From Psychrobacter vallis (lineage in GTDB: Bacteria; Pseudomonadota; Gammaproteobacteria; Pseudomonadales; Moraxellaceae): a stretch of 43,342 nucleotides of DNA. The position numbers and the translations under genes are program-made. The stretch spans positions 1 through 43,342 of the forward strand of contig NZ_CAJHBU010000024.1 in the NCBI RefSeq assembly GCF_904846715.1. Reading direction: 5' to 3'. The notes beneath the pieces are model-generated. The model ran no database searches. It worked only from the letters and a program-made list of their open reading frames with translations, and was not told where the DNA came from. The first letter of the stretch is position 1, and each line of letters begins with the position of its first letter. Below are positions 17,514 to 26,741 of this stretch, piece after piece.

Positions 17514-18083
17514 ATGAACAACATGTTATTTCAAATCTTTGATTTGGTCACCACTTTCGCCATGATGTTGGTGTTTATTCGCTTTATGCTACAGTTTGCA
17601 GGCATGGATGCGAGCAATCCTATGATTGCGCCTGCTTATAAAGCGACCCATATTGTCGATGTGTTTGGGCGTATTTTTCCAACGGTTGCACAAGGGCGTA
17701 TCAGTCTGGCTGCTATCGTGCTAATGTTTTTGATTCGCTTGATTGATATCTCTGGTAAAGCAGCATTAACGCATAAAGGTATTGCGCCTGTACCGTTGTT
17801 TTTTACTGGTACGACCAGCTTAATTTTAGACTTTTTGCGCCTGTGTCGTTATTTGGTGATAGGGTCTATTATCGTCAGCTGGATTGTGGTGTTTACCAGA
17901 TCTGAGCATCCAATTATCGGTATTATCATTAACCTCGCTGAGCCTATCTTGGCACCGTTTCGCCGTATCACACCAAACTTAGGCATGCTTGATTTATCGC
18001 CAATGGTCGCTTTCCTTGCTTTTTATTTACTTGAGATCTTCATTGGTGGTTTGACAGCCAGCCTTATGCCAATGTTAGGCTAA
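17514..18083 (+). CDS. yggT: YggT-family membrane protein
   Basis: This 189-residue integral membrane protein has the duplicated YGGT domain. Each half has a hydrophobic helix, then the paired arginine region and a hydrophobic helix: LVFIRFMLQFAGMDASNPMI ... in the first half, and SIIVSWIVVF ... LAEPILAPFRRITPNLGMLDLSPMVAFLAFYLLE in the second. The RRIxPxLGxLDLSPM segment is the family hallmark. The function is not settled; links to osmotic or potassium homeostasis and to cell division have been proposed for homologues. It lies downstream of proC and ends at a strong terminator. Confidence 0.92.
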   Translation: MNNMLFQIFDLVTTFAMMLVFIRFMLQFAGMDASNPMIAPAYKATHIVDVFGRIFPTVAQGRISLAAIVLMFLIRLIDISGKAALTHKGIAPVPLFFTGTTSLILDFLRLCRYLVIGSIIVSWIVVFTRSEHPIIGIIINLAEPILAPFRRITPNLGMLDLSPMVAFLAFYLLEIFIGGLTASLMPMLG

Positions 18084-18129
18084 GGCTAGTCAGTGTCATA
18101 GAAACTGGTTAAGTACTTGGTTAGATAAT

Positions 18130-18165
18130 AAAAAGGCGGTCTATTGATATAGAACGCCTTTTTTT
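18130..18165. terminator. Terminator between yggT and thiD
   Basis: A stem of about 15 bp around AAAAAGGCGGTCTAT (from 18130) pairs with ATAGAACGCCTTTTT, with a short loop. A and T runs occur on both sides, so it can serve yggT (+) and the convergent thiD (-). Confidence 0.85.
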
Positions 18166-18182
18166 GTAGCTATTAATCGATT

Positions 18183-19318
<1,136 letters not shown>

Positions 19319-19407
19319 GTGAAGTGGGTGAGTGGCTGAAACCAGTTCCCTGCTAAGGAACCATACGTGTAAGCGTATCGAGGGTTCGAATCCCTCCTTC
19401 ACCGCCA
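19319..19407 (+). tRNA. tRNA-Ser (anticodon GCU)
   Basis: The acceptor arm GGTGAAG (19319-19325) pairs with CTTCACC (19397-19403). It has a long variable arm, typical of Ser tRNA, an anticodon loop with GCT, a T-loop GGTTCGAATCC, and an encoded 3' CCA (19405-19407). It would read AGC and AGU codons. Confidence 0.95.
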
Positions 19408-19507
19408 TTTATTCAGTTGTTATTAGAGTAGTAACGCAGTATATTGGCGTTAATAATCTTCTTTTTTATTAAAACAAAAGTTAATTTGATTTTAATAAAA
19501 AAAGATA

Positions 19508-19535
19508 TTGACACAAGCGATATTATCTATATAAT
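19508..19535 (+). promoter_or_regulatory. Consensus sigma-70 promoter of tRNA-Arg
   Basis: A perfect TTGACA (19508-19513) and a perfect TATAAT (19530-19535) are separated by 16 bases, about 60 bases before the tRNA. Confidence 0.8.
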
Positions 19536-19595
19536 GACCAACCTAATTTACTGCAAATGTTATTTAATAAATGCAGTAGATGATGTGCAAAGTAC

Positions 19596-19672
19596 GCGCT
19601 TGTAGCTCAGTTGGATAGAGCACTTGGCTACGAACTAAGGGGTCGGGAGTTCGAATCTCTCCAAGCGCACCA
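19596..19672 (+). tRNA. tRNA-Arg (anticodon ACG)
   Basis: This is a 77-nt cloverleaf. The acceptor GCGCTTG pairs with CAAGCGC (19662-19668). The D-arm is GCTCAGTTGGATAGAGC, the anticodon loop is CTACGAA (ACG), and the T-loop is GTTCGAATC. CCA is encoded at 19670-19672. Its A34 would need TadA deamination to inosine to read CGU/CGC/CGA. Confidence 0.96.
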
Positions 19673-19801
19673 TTTGCATAATAGCTTATCTTTAAGCTTA
19701 AGAAACACTAAATCAATCGCCTGTCTTATGACAATTTGGCGATTTTTTTATGTCTGTAATTTTTCAATGGCTCTATGTTCAAGGTCATATTATGTTGATG
19801 G

Positions 19802-19985
19802 CTATATAGTCGATGAAAAGTAATATCGATACAACACGTACTGCTGGTGTAAATTTTGCTTGCTTGCTTGCTTGCTGTGCCTGCGCAGACAGAGGCTGCA
19901 AAAAATTTACATCAGCAGCACTGTAGCGACTCTAAAATATTTTAACTATAGTGAGTTCACTATAAAAACGAGTCAGCGAAACTAG
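19802..19985. repeat. Family A palindromic repeat, copy 2
   Basis: The left arm (19802-19857, ending TGCTGGTGTAAATTTT) and the right arm (19903-19941, starting AAAATTTACATCAGCAGC and ending AACTATAG) are imperfect inverted copies. Between them lie five tandem TTGC units (19856-19875) and the core GCTGTGCCTGCGCAGACAGAGGC. The left arm matches 34925-34985 on the opposite strand at about 90 percent over 60 bases. The tail AAAAACGAGTCAGCG matches copy 1. Confidence 0.65.
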
Positions 19986-20004
19986 AAAGAATACAGAGCG
20001 ACTA

Positions 20005-20174
20005 GGGCGTGTCCTCATTTTGAAAATGGTTATAAAAATGAGATAAATTGAAGCCAAACAAGGAAAATAGCGCTGATAATATCGGGATATTAACCAGCTA
20101 TTTGACGCAGTTTGGCGAACATTTAGCCATTTTTAACTCATTTAGTCGCTATCGTTCAGATTGAAGACACACCC
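20005..20174. mobile_element. Family C MITE-like element
   Basis: This 170-bp non-coding unit begins GGGCGTGTCCTCA and ends TGAAGACACACCC, an inverted pair with two mismatches in 13. It is flanked by TA on each side (20003-20004, 20175-20176), as for family B but with unrelated ends. A partial copy of the right end lies at 30644-30679. Confidence 0.6.
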
Positions 20175-20249
20175 TAGGATAATATACGATAAGACCGTGA
20201 ATTACGGTACAATAGAGCCACTATTCACTGCTTGCTATGAGCTTTTACC

Positions 20250-20912
20250 ATGCCAAAGAGTTTACCTAAACGCCCGTCAAAAGCTGCCATTAAGTCAAAG
20301 CCTCAGCGAAATCCCTCCATGCAGCAAATCTCTGACGAAGAACCCACGATTGCTAAGCCAACAACTCGCGTTGTGGCCATTCTCTATGATGGTATGTTAA
20401 TTTTGGCCTTGTTATTCTTAGTAGGGACGGTGTTAACCGTGATTGGTACGCTGCTAACTATGCAGACAGGCACGCAATCATCGCAAGCCCAGTCATTGCC
20501 GACATGGTATCAGAACGTTATCATGACACCGTCTTTTGTACTGACGCTGGTGGCATTTTATGGATTGTTTTGGCGGCGGGGTGGGCAAACGCTAGGCATG
20601 CAGACATGGCGTTTAAAGACCGTAAATAACTCAGGCCACTTACTGACATGGGGACAATCTTTTAAACGGATCTTGGCGGCTTGTTTGATGCCGTTACTTT
20701 TTGGCATTATTGGCAGTTTGATCGGTGGCTCACGCGCTTTACTATTAACCAGTGCTTTTTTGGGTTTGATATTTAACTACGTGTTTTGCTTGTTCAATCG
20801 ACGCGGCTTAGCAGTGCAAGACATGCTATCCAACACCATCACCCTAAAAATGCCAAAAGTGGCGCATGAAGGGTTATGGCGTGGCTTTAAAAATCGCAAA
20901 AAAAACCAATAA
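20250..20912 (+). CDS. RDD-family membrane protein
   Basis: This 220-residue protein has a basic, Pro/Lys/Ser-rich cytoplasmic N terminus of about 35 residues followed by an RDD domain. The name-giving residues are seen as the Arg in TTRVVAILYDGM, its Asp six residues later, and the Asp in the final GLAVQDMLSNT segment. Four hydrophobic stretches are visible (about 43-70, 88-108, 140-160, 165-180). The GGQTLGMQTWRLKTV loop is a family hallmark. Some RDD proteins are reported as Na+/H+ antiporters; most are uncharacterised. It is monocistronic, facing the convergent exchanger gene. Confidence 0.88.
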   Translation: MPKSLPKRPSKAAIKSKPQRNPSMQQISDEEPTIAKPTTRVVAILYDGMLILALLFLVGTVLTVIGTLLTMQTGTQSSQAQSLPTWYQNVIMTPSFVLTLVAFYGLFWRRGGQTLGMQTWRLKTVNNSGHLLTWGQSFKRILAACLMPLLFGIIGSLIGGSRALLLTSAFLGLIFNYVFCLFNRRGLAVQDMLSNTITLKMPKVAHEGLWRGFKNRKKNQ

Positions 20913-20986
20913 CGTTATCAATGTATAAATGAGCTAAGCTTACAAAATTTAGGTGGCTTAGCGTTTGCTATTCTAAAGAGTAAAAA

Positions 20987-21964
20987 CTACATATTAACAG
21001 TTTGAATGAGCCACGCTGTGTAACCCACAAAAAAGAGCACCAGTGTGGAGCCAGCAACGCGGCTAAATTGACGCTTAGCCGTGAAGGCAAAGACGCACAG
21101 GGCAACAAGTAATAAAGTGATCGCGCCCATTGCCAGTACGTCGCGCGACAAGATAATTGGATTGACGGTGATGGGTGCAATCAAGGCTGCGAGACCAACG
21201 ACGGCCAAGGTATTGAATATATTTGAGCCAATGATGTTGCCCAGTGCCATATCGTGCTCGCCCTTACGTGCCGCTGATAAGCTTGATACCAGCTCAGGTA
21301 ACGATGTACCAACGGCGACAATCGTTAAGCCAATGATCAGCTCGCTGAGTCCCCAAAACGTGGCCAACTCGACAGCACCCCAAACGATCGCCCGTGAGCT
21401 TATTACTAGCATTAATATACCAAGAAATAAGCTGCCGACACCTCGTCCAACGCTTGGTTCTACATGATTTGGATCAGTATTCTCTGCTGCCATCGCATCA
21501 TTTTCATGATTGCCTTCGCGTAGGCTGAGCACGATCTGCATTCCCAAGACGATGACCAATAACGCCAATAATATCAGACCATCGGTTAAACTTAGCATCC
21601 CATCACGCAACTGCCATGCTGCTATCGCTGTTATGATCACTAAAAGAGGCAAATCACGCTTGACGATGGCTTTACGGATGATAATAGGGCTAATCAGTAC
21701 CGTTGCACCCAATACCAAGGCAATATTGATGATATTAGAGCCATAGGCGTTCCCTAAAGCCAGCTCAGGACTGCCTTCTAACGCGGCCAATACAGACACC
21801 ACCATCTCGGGCGCTGACGTGCCGATGCCTAATATCAACACCCCAATCAAAAAGCTAGGCACACTAAATTTCTTTGCTATAGCGGTCGCCCCATCGATAA
21901 AGACATCAGCGCTCCAAACTAAAATTGCCAATCCAACCAGTATTGCAATCACTGCCAACCACAT
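20987..21964 (-). CDS. Calcium/sodium antiporter (CaCA family, YrbG-like)
   Basis: This 325-residue inner-membrane exchanger has ten predicted hydrophobic helices in two inverted halves. The alpha repeats that form the ion site are clear: GTSAPEMVVS with GNAYGSNIINIALVLG in the first half, and GTSLPELVSS with GNIIGSNIFNTLAVVG in the second. An acidic cytoplasmic loop (ENTDPNHVEPSVG) joins the halves. It belongs to the K+-dependent Na+/Ca2+ exchanger type such as YrbG; direction and ion use are inferred from the family. AAGGAAA lies eight bases before the ATG. It is co-directional with panD upstream but separated by a terminator. Confidence 0.92.
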   Translation of the reverse strand: MWLAVIAILVGLAILVWSADVFIDGATAIAKKFSVPSFLIGVLILGIGTSAPEMVVSVLAALEGSPELALGNAYGSNIINIALVLGATVLISPIIIRKAIVKRDLPLLVIITAIAAWQLRDGMLSLTDGLILLALLVIVLGMQIVLSLREGNHENDAMAAENTDPNHVEPSVGRGVGSLFLGILMLVISSRAIVWGAVELATFWGLSELIIGLTIVAVGTSLPELVSSLSAARKGEHDMALGNIIGSNIFNTLAVVGLAALIAPITVNPIILSRDVLAMGAITLLLVALCVFAFTAKRQFSRVAGSTLVLFFVGYTAWLIQTVNM

Positions 21965-22023
21965 CAGTATGTTTCCTTGTTTGTCATAAAAAGTATAGAT
22001 TTGCCATGTAGAATGGTATAAAA

Positions 22024-22053
22024 AAAGCCGAATCTTATTTTGGATTCAGCTTT
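22024..22053 (-). terminator. panD terminator
   Basis: AAAGCCGAATC (22024-22034) pairs with GATTCAGCTTT (22043-22053). Read on the minus strand it ends in a T-run. It lies between panD and the exchanger gene. Confidence 0.75.
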
Positions 22054-22153
22054 CATATTAGCATAAAGGTTTTGGTCAAATAATAAGAATAACTTCAACA
22101 GTTTAGTTGATTGTTTATACTTGCTTTATCCAAAAACTCTTTATTTTTCCATC

Positions 22154-22534
22154 TTACGCCACTTGCACAGGAATAATATTGGCAGTGTCTTTGACTGTAT
22201 TGTCTTCGTTGCAATAAACCAGTTTTGGTTGATACGTCGATGCTTCTACTTCATCAAAGTGGGCATAAGCACAGATAATCACGATGTCACCTAAATCTGC
22301 CATGTGAGCCGCAGCACCATTTAACGAGATAATTCCAGAGCCTGCTTCAGCACGGATAGCATAGGTGCGAAAGCGTTTGCCATTGGTCACATTATAGATA
22401 TCGATGGACTCATTCTCGCGCAGACCAGCAAGATCTAATAAGTCACCGTCGATACCACATGAGCCTTCATAATGAAGTTCGGCATGAGTGACGCGAGCAC
22501 GGTGTAATTTGCATTTAAGCATATTAAGTAGCAT
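22154..22534 (-). CDS. panD: Aspartate 1-decarboxylase
   Basis: This 126-residue pyruvoyl enzyme makes beta-alanine from aspartate for pantothenate and CoA. The self-cleavage site is Gly24-Ser25 in [10 protein letters not shown]; Ser25 becomes the pyruvoyl group. [14 protein letters not shown] before it, and [13 protein letters not shown] and [23 protein letters not shown] after it, are family core segments. AAGGAAG precedes the ATG; an internal ATG at 22522 is possible. No panB or panC is adjacent. pth is 100 bp upstream on the same strand, so read-through from pth is possible. Confidence 0.96.
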   Translation of the reverse strand: MLLNMLKCKLHRARVTHAELHYEGSCGIDGDLLDLAGLRENESIDIYNVTNGKRFRTYAIRAEAGSGIISLNGAAAHMADLGDIVIICAYAHFDEVEASTYQPKLVYCNEDNTVKDTANIIPVQVA

Positions 22535-22633
22535 AAGTTGCTTCCTTGGCGTAACGGAGATAAATTAACTAAATCAAATGGTTAATGGGGATTGACTTGC
22601 TAAAATAAAAGGCCACTATAACTGATGTGCTAT

Positions 22634-23215
22634 TTATTCAGGCATTTTAAAGCTATTGATCTGTGAGCGTGCTTTTTCGACATCACCATCTAGCAACAAT
22701 GGTAGCGCCTCAAACGCAGCGGTTAAAGCGCTGTCAATGGCAATTTGCTCGTCGGGAGATGCTTTGGATAGGACGTGTCCACTGACTTTCGATTTGTGAC
22801 CAGGATGCCCGATGCCCACACGCAGGCGATGAAAGTCATTGCCGATATGCGGGGTAATGTCACGTAGACCATTATGACCACCATGACCGCCATCGGTTTT
22901 GAGCTTGATACTGCCTGCTGGAATATCGAGCTCATCATGGGCAATCAGCAATTCGTCATTTTTGATGCCATAAAACTTCACCATGGGCACGACTGACTGA
23001 CCAGACTTATTCATAAAAGTCAATGGCATGAGCAGACGCACATCAGACCCGTGGATTTGCCCGCGTCCTGTCACTCCATGAAACTTTTTGTCATGAGCGA
23101 GAGTGATATTAAACTGCTGAGCCAAATGATGGACAAACCAAAATCCAGCATTGTGACGCGTAAACATATACTGCTGACCAGGATTACCAAGACCGACAAT
23201 AAGCTTTATGGCCAT
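22634..23215 (-). CDS. pth: Peptidyl-tRNA hydrolase
   Basis: This 193-residue enzyme frees tRNA from prematurely released peptidyl-tRNA. Family residues are clear: KLIVGLGNPGQQYMFTRHNAGF with the catalytic His21, PLTFMNKSGQSVVP with the conserved Asn, the HDELDIPAGSIKLKTDGGHGGHNGLRDI segment with the active-site Asp, and FHRLRVGIGHPG. The order rplY then pth is the usual gammaproteobacterial order, though a terminator-like hairpin (23361-23394) lies between them here. Confidence 0.97.
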   Translation of the reverse strand: MAIKLIVGLGNPGQQYMFTRHNAGFWFVHHLAQQFNITLAHDKKFHGVTGRGQIHGSDVRLLMPLTFMNKSGQSVVPMVKFYGIKNDELLIAHDELDIPAGSIKLKTDGGHGGHNGLRDITPHIGNDFHRLRVGIGHPGHKSKVSGHVLSKASPDEQIAIDSALTAAFEALPLLLDGDVEKARSQINSFKMPE

Positions 23216-23360
23216 AAAAACACCCTACTTGGATTTAATAAATGAGTGATTAGGTTTGTCACAGCACAAGTCACAGTCGATCTCTATCAAAAGAAAGGCG
23301 CTATCGCCAAAAATTCTTTATCTTGATCTGACTAATCGTTGTTTTCAAACCTTAGTTACA

Positions 23361-23394
23361 AAAACAGCAGGAGATATGAATCACCTGCTGTTTT
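23361..23394 (-). terminator. rplY terminator
   Basis: AAAACAGCAGG (23361-23371) pairs perfectly with CCTGCTGTTTT (23384-23394). On the minus strand it is followed by a T-run. It lies about 60 bases past the rplY stop. Confidence 0.75.
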
Positions 23395-23453
23395 CTTGAC
23401 TGAATACCTCATGAACCATACACACTACCATAGGTAGCTATATGGCTGTATGA

Positions 23454-24143
23454 TTATTCGCCGTCTTTGTTGTCTTCAGCGTCAACTTCGCCATTTTGCT
23501 CAGTGGCAGGTACATCAGCAGCATCCACGTCGTCAGCAACTTCGTCAACTTCTTCAACCGTTGGTGGCTGCATGTTAACGATAGTACGGTCATGGCCGTC
23601 TTCCAGCTCTAGCTCATGAATAACAACGCCTTCAGGAAGTTTGATGTCTGATAAACGGAACAAATCACCGATTTCCATACCAGATACATCTATTTCTAGA
23701 TACTCAGGTAACTGTGATGGTATGCAGATGATTTCGATATCAGATACTAGGGTAGATAGTACACCAGCAGCCGCAGTACCTGGCGCATCTTCACGACCAA
23801 CGAAATGCACAGGAACATTCATGTGGATTTTTTGACCTTTTACAATGCGCTGGAAGTCAGCATGCATTGGGAAGCCTTTTGCAGGATGACGTTGCAAGTC
23901 TTTGATAACGGCTTGATGCTCGGTACCGTCAACATTGATGGTCAAAATGTGTGAGAAAAACGCTTCAAACTCAAGTGCTTTTACTAGCTCGTTGATTTTG
24001 ATAGAGATAGAAGTAGGTTCTTCGTTACCACCATAGATGATAGCTGGCACAAGTTTCTGCTTACGTAGGCGGCGGCTCGCACCTTTACCTTGTTGTTCAG
24101 CAGAGCGGTCAACAGCGTTTAGTTCAAAATGATTAATGCTCAT
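23454..24143 (-). CDS. rplY: 50S ribosomal protein L25/Ctc
   Basis: This 229-residue protein is the long (TL5/Ctc) form of L25, which binds 5S rRNA. Residues about 1-95 are the 5S-binding beta-barrel (GKGASRRLRKQKLVPAIIYGGNEEPTSI ... HPAKGFPMHADFQRI). Residues about 100-190 are the Ctc C-terminal domain (IHMNVPVHFVGREDAPG ... VSDIEIICIPSQLPEYLEIDVSGMEIGDLFRLSDI). The last 35 residues are a strongly acidic, low-complexity tail, common in long forms. The start at 24143 has AGGA upstream; an extension to 24206 is not conserved. It is the middle gene of prs-rplY-pth. Confidence 0.96.
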   Translation of the reverse strand: MSINHFELNAVDRSAEQQGKGASRRLRKQKLVPAIIYGGNEEPTSISIKINELVKALEFEAFFSHILTINVDGTEHQAVIKDLQRHPAKGFPMHADFQRIVKGQKIHMNVPVHFVGREDAPGTAAAGVLSTLVSDIEIICIPSQLPEYLEIDVSGMEIGDLFRLSDIKLPEGVVIHELELEDGHDRTIVNMQPPTVEEVDEVADDVDAADVPATEQNGEVDAEDNKDGE

Positions 24144-24469
24144 GGATATAATCCTATAAAAAGAATGATGAAGTGTCTGGTCATAAAAAAGTGGATTTGC
24201 GACCAATCCACTAATACGTGATGATAGCTATGATTTGTTATTGCATAAAAACCGTACAATTTCCAAATATAGCCATTTGCTTACTAGTAGTGATTTTTAT
24301 GATAACAATTACCATAACCGTCACTATTATTCAGCACGATCAGCACTTTTAATAATGCCAACCTAATGAAATCAAAAAAAAGGTCGGCACAGGCGCGCAT
24401 TATACGTGTTTTTATAACAATAATAAAGACCTACGAAAAATGACTGCGCAACACGAATAGGCAAAAAAA

Positions 24470-24497
24470 AGCGCCAAGTAGTTACACTTGACGCTCT
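24470..24497 (-). terminator. prs terminator
   Basis: AGCGCCAAGT (24470-24479) pairs with ACTTGACGCT (24486-24495) with one wobble. On the minus strand eight T follow. Confidence 0.8.
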
Positions 24498-24529
24498 AGT
24501 TGTACTTTTTTTATTTTTAACCGACTGTA

Positions 24530-25477
24530 TTAAGAATCAAACATTGCGCTGATAGATTCTTCGTTATTGATACGGCGTAAGCTTTCAGCCAGCATCGGTG
24601 CAATGCTTACTTGACGGATTTTGCTACAAGCTTTGGCAGCAGCTGATAACGGGATCGTATCGGTCACAACCACTTCATCTAACGCCGATTCACTGATGTT
24701 TTGTAGCGCATTACCAGATAAGACAGGGTGGGTAATATACGCCAAGACGCGGCGTGCACCATTTGCTTTTAGGGCTTCTGCTGCTTTACATAACGTACCA
24801 GCAGTATCGACCATGTCATCCACAATCACGCAATCACGGTCACGAACGTCACCAATGATATGCATGACTTGTGACTCATTGGCACGGGCACGGCGCTTAT
24901 CAATAATCGCCATGTCGGTATCACCCAATTGCTTAGCCATTGCGCGCGCACGAACCACACCGCCGACGTCAGGTGAGACGACCATGATATTGTCATAATC
25001 TTGTTTTTGTAGGTCGTTCAACAGCACAGGCGTGCCATAGATATTATCAACAGGAATATCAAAGAAACCCTGAATCTGATCTGAATGCAAATCAACCGTC
25101 ATCACGCGATCGATACTGACGATGTTTAACATATCAGCGACCACTTTGGCCGAGATAGGAACGCGAGCTGAGCGTGGGCGGCGATCTTGACGGGCATAAC
25201 CAAAGTAGGGCATGACGGCGGTAATACGGCCAGCACTAGAGCGACGCAAAGCATCGGCCATCATCATGATTTCCATCAAATTGTCGTTGGTTGGTGCACA
25301 AGTAGGCTGCATGATAAACACGTCTTTACCACGTACGTGTTCTTTGATTTCCACGGCAATTTCGCCATCAGAAAAACGCGTGATGTCAGCTTTACCAAGA
25401 GGTATATGAAGATGATCGGCTACGGTTTTTGCTAATTCAGGGTGAGCATTACCCGTAAAAATCGCCAAATAAGGCAT
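24530..25477 (-). CDS. prs: Ribose-phosphate pyrophosphokinase
   Basis: This 315-residue enzyme makes PRPP from ribose 5-phosphate and ATP, the precursor for nucleotides, His, Trp and NAD. It shows the ATP loop [21 protein letters not shown], the flexible loop [19 protein letters not shown], the Mg-binding region [38 protein letters not shown], and the PRPP-binding motif [14 protein letters not shown]. The length equals that of E. coli Prs. It follows the tRNA-Gln pair on the same strand by about 110 bases, so tRNA and prs may share transcripts, as in other gammaproteobacteria. Confidence 0.98.
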   Translation of the reverse strand: MPYLAIFTGNAHPELAKTVADHLHIPLGKADITRFSDGEIAVEIKEHVRGKDVFIMQPTCAPTNDNLMEIMMMADALRRSSAGRITAVMPYFGYARQDRRPRSARVPISAKVVADMLNIVSIDRVMTVDLHSDQIQGFFDIPVDNIYGTPVLLNDLQKQDYDNIMVVSPDVGGVVRARAMAKQLGDTDMAIIDKRRARANESQVMHIIGDVRDRDCVIVDDMVDTAGTLCKAAEALKANGARRVLAYITHPVLSGNALQNISESALDEVVVTDTIPLSAAAKACSKIRQVSIAPMLAESLRRINNEESISAMFDS

Positions 25478-25587
25478 GACAGAAGTCCTATTGATTGACT
25501 CAAGCAGCGACCGCTAAGCAGTGTCAAACTGCTCAAATTCAGAAAAGAGTGGTGAAAAGTTTTGATGACTACTATTACAGTAAAAAA

Positions 25588-25663
25588 TGGCAGGGGTAGC
25601 TGGACTCGAACCAACGGATGTCAGGATCAAAACCTGATGCCTTACCAACTTGGCTATACCCCT
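25588..25663 (-). tRNA. tRNA-Gln (anticodon UUG), copy 1
   Basis: This is a 76-nt cloverleaf on the minus strand. The acceptor AGGGGTA pairs with TACCCCT, the anticodon loop carries TTG, the T-loop is GGTTCGAGTCC, and the 3' CCA is encoded. It is identical over its full length to the copy at 25909-25984. It sits just before prs. Confidence 0.96.
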
Positions 25664-25807
25664 GTAATGTCTAGGCTGCGACTGTCCGATATCTAATAGC
25701 AACTGGTAATACTTAGTCACTCTCAGAATGGCGTCACGACCTTTCGTTATCTAAGAAACGGATGAACCGTTTAAAACATAACTTTTCCCTAGCGGTGTCC
25801 ATTGCGA

Positions 25808-25837
25808 ACTATACCGAAACTGGGATAACGTTGTCAA
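25808..25837 (-). promoter_or_regulatory. Possible promoter between the tRNA-Gln copies
   Basis: On the minus strand a TTGACA (25832-25837) and a TATAGT (25808-25813) are 18 bases apart. They could drive tRNA-Gln copy 1 and prs. Confidence 0.5.
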
Positions 25838-25908
25838 TGACATTAACATAAGAGGCTGTTGATAAGCCGTCTATAATCAATACATATCAAACGCTTTGAG
25901 CTTAAAAA

Positions 25909-25984
25909 TGGCAGGGGTAGCTGGACTCGAACCAACGGATGTCAGGATCAAAACCTGATGCCTTACCAACTTGGCTATACCCCT
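25909..25984 (-). tRNA. tRNA-Gln (anticodon UUG), copy 2
   Basis: It has the same 76 bases as copy 1, 245 bp upstream of it on the same strand. The two likely arose by duplication and are kept identical by recombination. Confidence 0.96.
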
Positions 25985-25997
25985 ATTGAGGCGACCT

Positions 25998-26025
25998 ATT
26001 ATAAGTAAATTTTCAGATTTTGCAA
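25998..26025 (-). promoter_or_regulatory. Promoter of tRNA-Gln copy 2
   Basis: On the minus strand TTGCAA (26020-26025) and TATAAT (25998-26003) are separated by 16 bases, immediately upstream of the tRNA. It has the same layout as the tRNA-Ser promoter. Confidence 0.7.
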
Positions 26026-26207
26026 GTTATTTGCGCCTTTTTATGGCTTTTATTCGTAATCAGTTGGTGATGAGGTGATTTTGGTAGATTAATGTTTAAG
26101 AGCATAACTATATTTGATGTTGATGATTTATATTTGTTTGAAGCTTAGGTAAAGTAAGTCTCGCGGAGATTTTTCAAAATGTATGTGTCTTTCGTTGCTT
26201 AGAATTC

Positions 26208-26636
26208 ATGTTATACAAATTTTTTTCACTTTATATACCATTATATATCGAGTCGTTTATGCAATTTATTAATGTTTTAAGAAGACCATCCCAGTCTGAG
26301 AGCTCAAATAATAGTGAAAAAGGCAAAATTATATATAGTGTGTTTCATCCCAGAAACGGTGATGTTCTAGAAAGGGAAAATGACAAAGACAAGTTCGAGA
26401 TCTTAAGATATACCGATGATTGTGACCCTTCCGCCCTAATGACAACTTTAGATATATTAGATTTTATGAAGGAGATTCAAATAGTAATGAGTGAGTCTGA
26501 AAACGACAATGAAATGAGTAATCATTTAAAAGAAATTATATTTATGTGCAAATTATGCATTTGGAATATTGATGAATATTATTTAGAAATAACACCGTTC
26601 GGAACTAATATCAATTACCCTACGAATCTACTTTAA
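26208..26636 (+). CDS. Unknown protein, accessory insertion next to tRNA-Gln
   Basis: I do not recognise this protein of up to 142 residues. A second start at 26259 (MQFINVLRRPSQ) would remove a hydrophobic leader (MLYKFFSLYIPLYIESF); neither start has a clear ribosome binding site. The body is acidic and polar (Ser/Asn/Glu/Asp-rich), with a predicted alpha-helical middle (ALMTTLDILDFMKEIQIVMSES) and Trp/Tyr-rich end. Codons are strongly A/T-ending, unlike the neighbours. It lies on the strand opposite to the ispE-tRNA-prs block, which it interrupts. Small acidic orphan proteins of this kind are often immunity proteins, but nothing here shows that. Confidence 0.55.
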   Translation: MLYKFFSLYIPLYIESFMQFINVLRRPSQSESSNNSEKGKIIYSVFHPRNGDVLERENDKDKFEILRYTDDCDPSALMTTLDILDFMKEIQIVMSESENDNEMSNHLKEIIFMCKLCIWNIDEYYLEITPFGTNINYPTNLL

Positions 26637-26741
26637 TAAATAATACTATAGAAGATAAGTTTGCCGCCCTAATAAGTAGTGTGCGCCCTGCGGCATTGAT
26701 AGTAGCCATAACTGAGTGCCGATCTACGAGACGAGATAATC

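Larger units (their letters stand above)
19673..20249. other. Repeat-filled gap between tRNA-Arg and the RDD gene
   Basis: This 577-bp non-coding stretch has an imperfect hairpin with a T-run at about 19718-19750 (CGCC...GGCGATTTTTTT), a likely tRNA terminator. It then holds family A repeat copy 2 (19802-19985) and family C element (20005-20174). The promoter of the RDD gene lies in the last 75 bases. Confidence 0.55.

Noticed and set aside
25588..26640. Genomic island integrated at tRNA-Gln
   Set aside because: The tRNA is duplicated in full rather than as a short 3' end repeat, and there is no integrase gene or matching att repeat in the nearby gene-sized insertion.
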